DNA from: Hyphomicrobiaceae bacterium
GTDB taxonomy: Bacteria > Pseudomonadota > Alphaproteobacteria > Rhizobiales > Hyphomicrobiaceae
Direction: 5' to 3'
NCBI GenBank assembly: GCA_016793635.1
Contig: JAEUMD010000009.1
Location: 124,001-188,000 of the forward strand
Length of the DNA: 64,000 bases
The notes under the pieces were generated by a model. That model was not told where the DNA came from. It worked only from the letters and a program-made list of their open reading frames with translations, and did no database searches. Positions 63,660-64,000 of the stretch are shown here, one piece after another. A program made the position numbers and the translations under genes. Each line of letters begins with the position of its first letter. Position 1 is the stretch's first letter.

Positions 63660-64000
63660 TCACTCACCCGCTTCGACGCGCGTGGTGGTGATGGCAGCCT
63701 GATTGCGCAGCCACGGCATCTCGCCACGCTCGACCATTTCCTCCAGCACCTGTTTGTCGCGAAGGGTATCCATGGCGCGGAAGAAGCCGGTGTGGCGATA
63801 TGCGAGAAGCTCGCCCGCCTCAATGAGACGGCGGAACGGCTCGTTCACCAGTTCCTCGCCCTCGTTGATGTAATCGAAGATGCGATTGCGGAAAACGAAG
63901 AAGCCGCCGTTGACCCAGATCTCGGAGTCCTGGCTCGGACGAAGCCGCTGAACCTGGCCGTCGCCGTCGAACTCGACGAGATGGAATGTCAGCGGCGGAC
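63660..64000 (-). CDS. Sugar-1-phosphate nucleotidyltransferase, C-terminal part (RfbF-like)
   Basis: The frame runs off the right end of the window. The visible 113 residues match the C-terminal half of glucose-1-phosphate cytidylyltransferase (RfbF): VEFDGDGQVQRLRPSQDSE, WVNGGFFVFRNRIFDYI, GEELVNEPFRRLIEAGELLA and YRHTGFFRAMDTLRDKQVLE, ending in PWL. Such enzymes make CDP-glucose, the precursor of dideoxy sugars of O-antigen or other surface polysaccharide. It ends at TGA read as TCA at 63660. The nucleotide specificity cannot be read from this half. Confidence 0.85.
   Translation of the reverse strand, partial: PPLTFHLVEFDGDGQVQRLRPSQDSEIWVNGGFFVFRNRIFDYINEGEELVNEPFRRLIEAGELLAYRHTGFFRAMDTLRDKQVLEEMVERGEMPWLRNQAAITTTRVEAGE

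Overview
This 64 kb window looks like the chromosome of a high-GC alphaproteobacterium of the order Hyphomicrobiales (Rhizobiales), possibly near Hyphomicrobium. The reasons are the gene families present (RT0821-type surface antigen, TorF-type porin, PhaZ intracellular PHB depolymerase, alphaproteobacterial RpoH), the lptCA-lptB-rpoN-hpf-ptsN block, and protein compositions typical of GC-rich genomes. No species can be named from the sequence alone, and GC content was judged by eye.

Layout. Positions 1-15,975 are mostly core genes: pdxH, fabI, a histidine phosphatase, aroC coupled to a lipid kinase, a porin, a pteridine-reductase-like SDR, two tandem glucosaminidase-like secreted proteins, a 66-67 bp tandem repeat and uvrC. 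At 16.2-17.0 kb a Tat-exported, Tae4-like peptidoglycan amidase sits in lower-GC DNA. Core functions resume at 17.3-46 kb: pgsA-moaD-moaE, an AmiC-type amidase, rpoH, a 1,116-residue membrane/coiled-coil protein, RNase D, an LptC-LptA fusion with lptB-rpoN-hpf-ptsN, uppP, GST-queG-SDR, infA, cspA, an FNT channel with a coupled methyltransferase, and phaZ.

Positions 47.7-52.5 kb form an accessory island beside tRNA-Arg(CCG). It holds a HEPN-like gene broken by one in-frame stop codon, then two toxin-immunity pairs on opposite strands: a PD-(D/E)XK-type nuclease with an NTF2-fold immunity protein, and a cytidine-deaminase-fold toxin with a coupled partner. The two toxins share an N-terminal FNPxQ...GRWT module. 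Three direct copies of a ~50 bp sequence bracket the pairs. Each copy reads, on the minus strand, as the C-terminus of one lost protein.

Positions 52.6-62.9 kb carry what looks like a metabolic cluster: a Crp/Fnr regulator, an SsuABC/TauABC-like ABC importer, a GntR regulator, a HEAT-repeat protein, an AprB-like 2[4Fe-4S] ferredoxin, an AprA/fumarate-reductase-like flavoprotein and a DUF971 protein on the minus strand, with fdxA and fpr divergent from it. Import of a small anion coupled to a flavoprotein/ferredoxin redox step is the likeliest reading; the substrate cannot be deduced. The window closes with tRNA-Lys(TTT) and the end of a sugar-1-phosphate nucleotidyltransferase gene.
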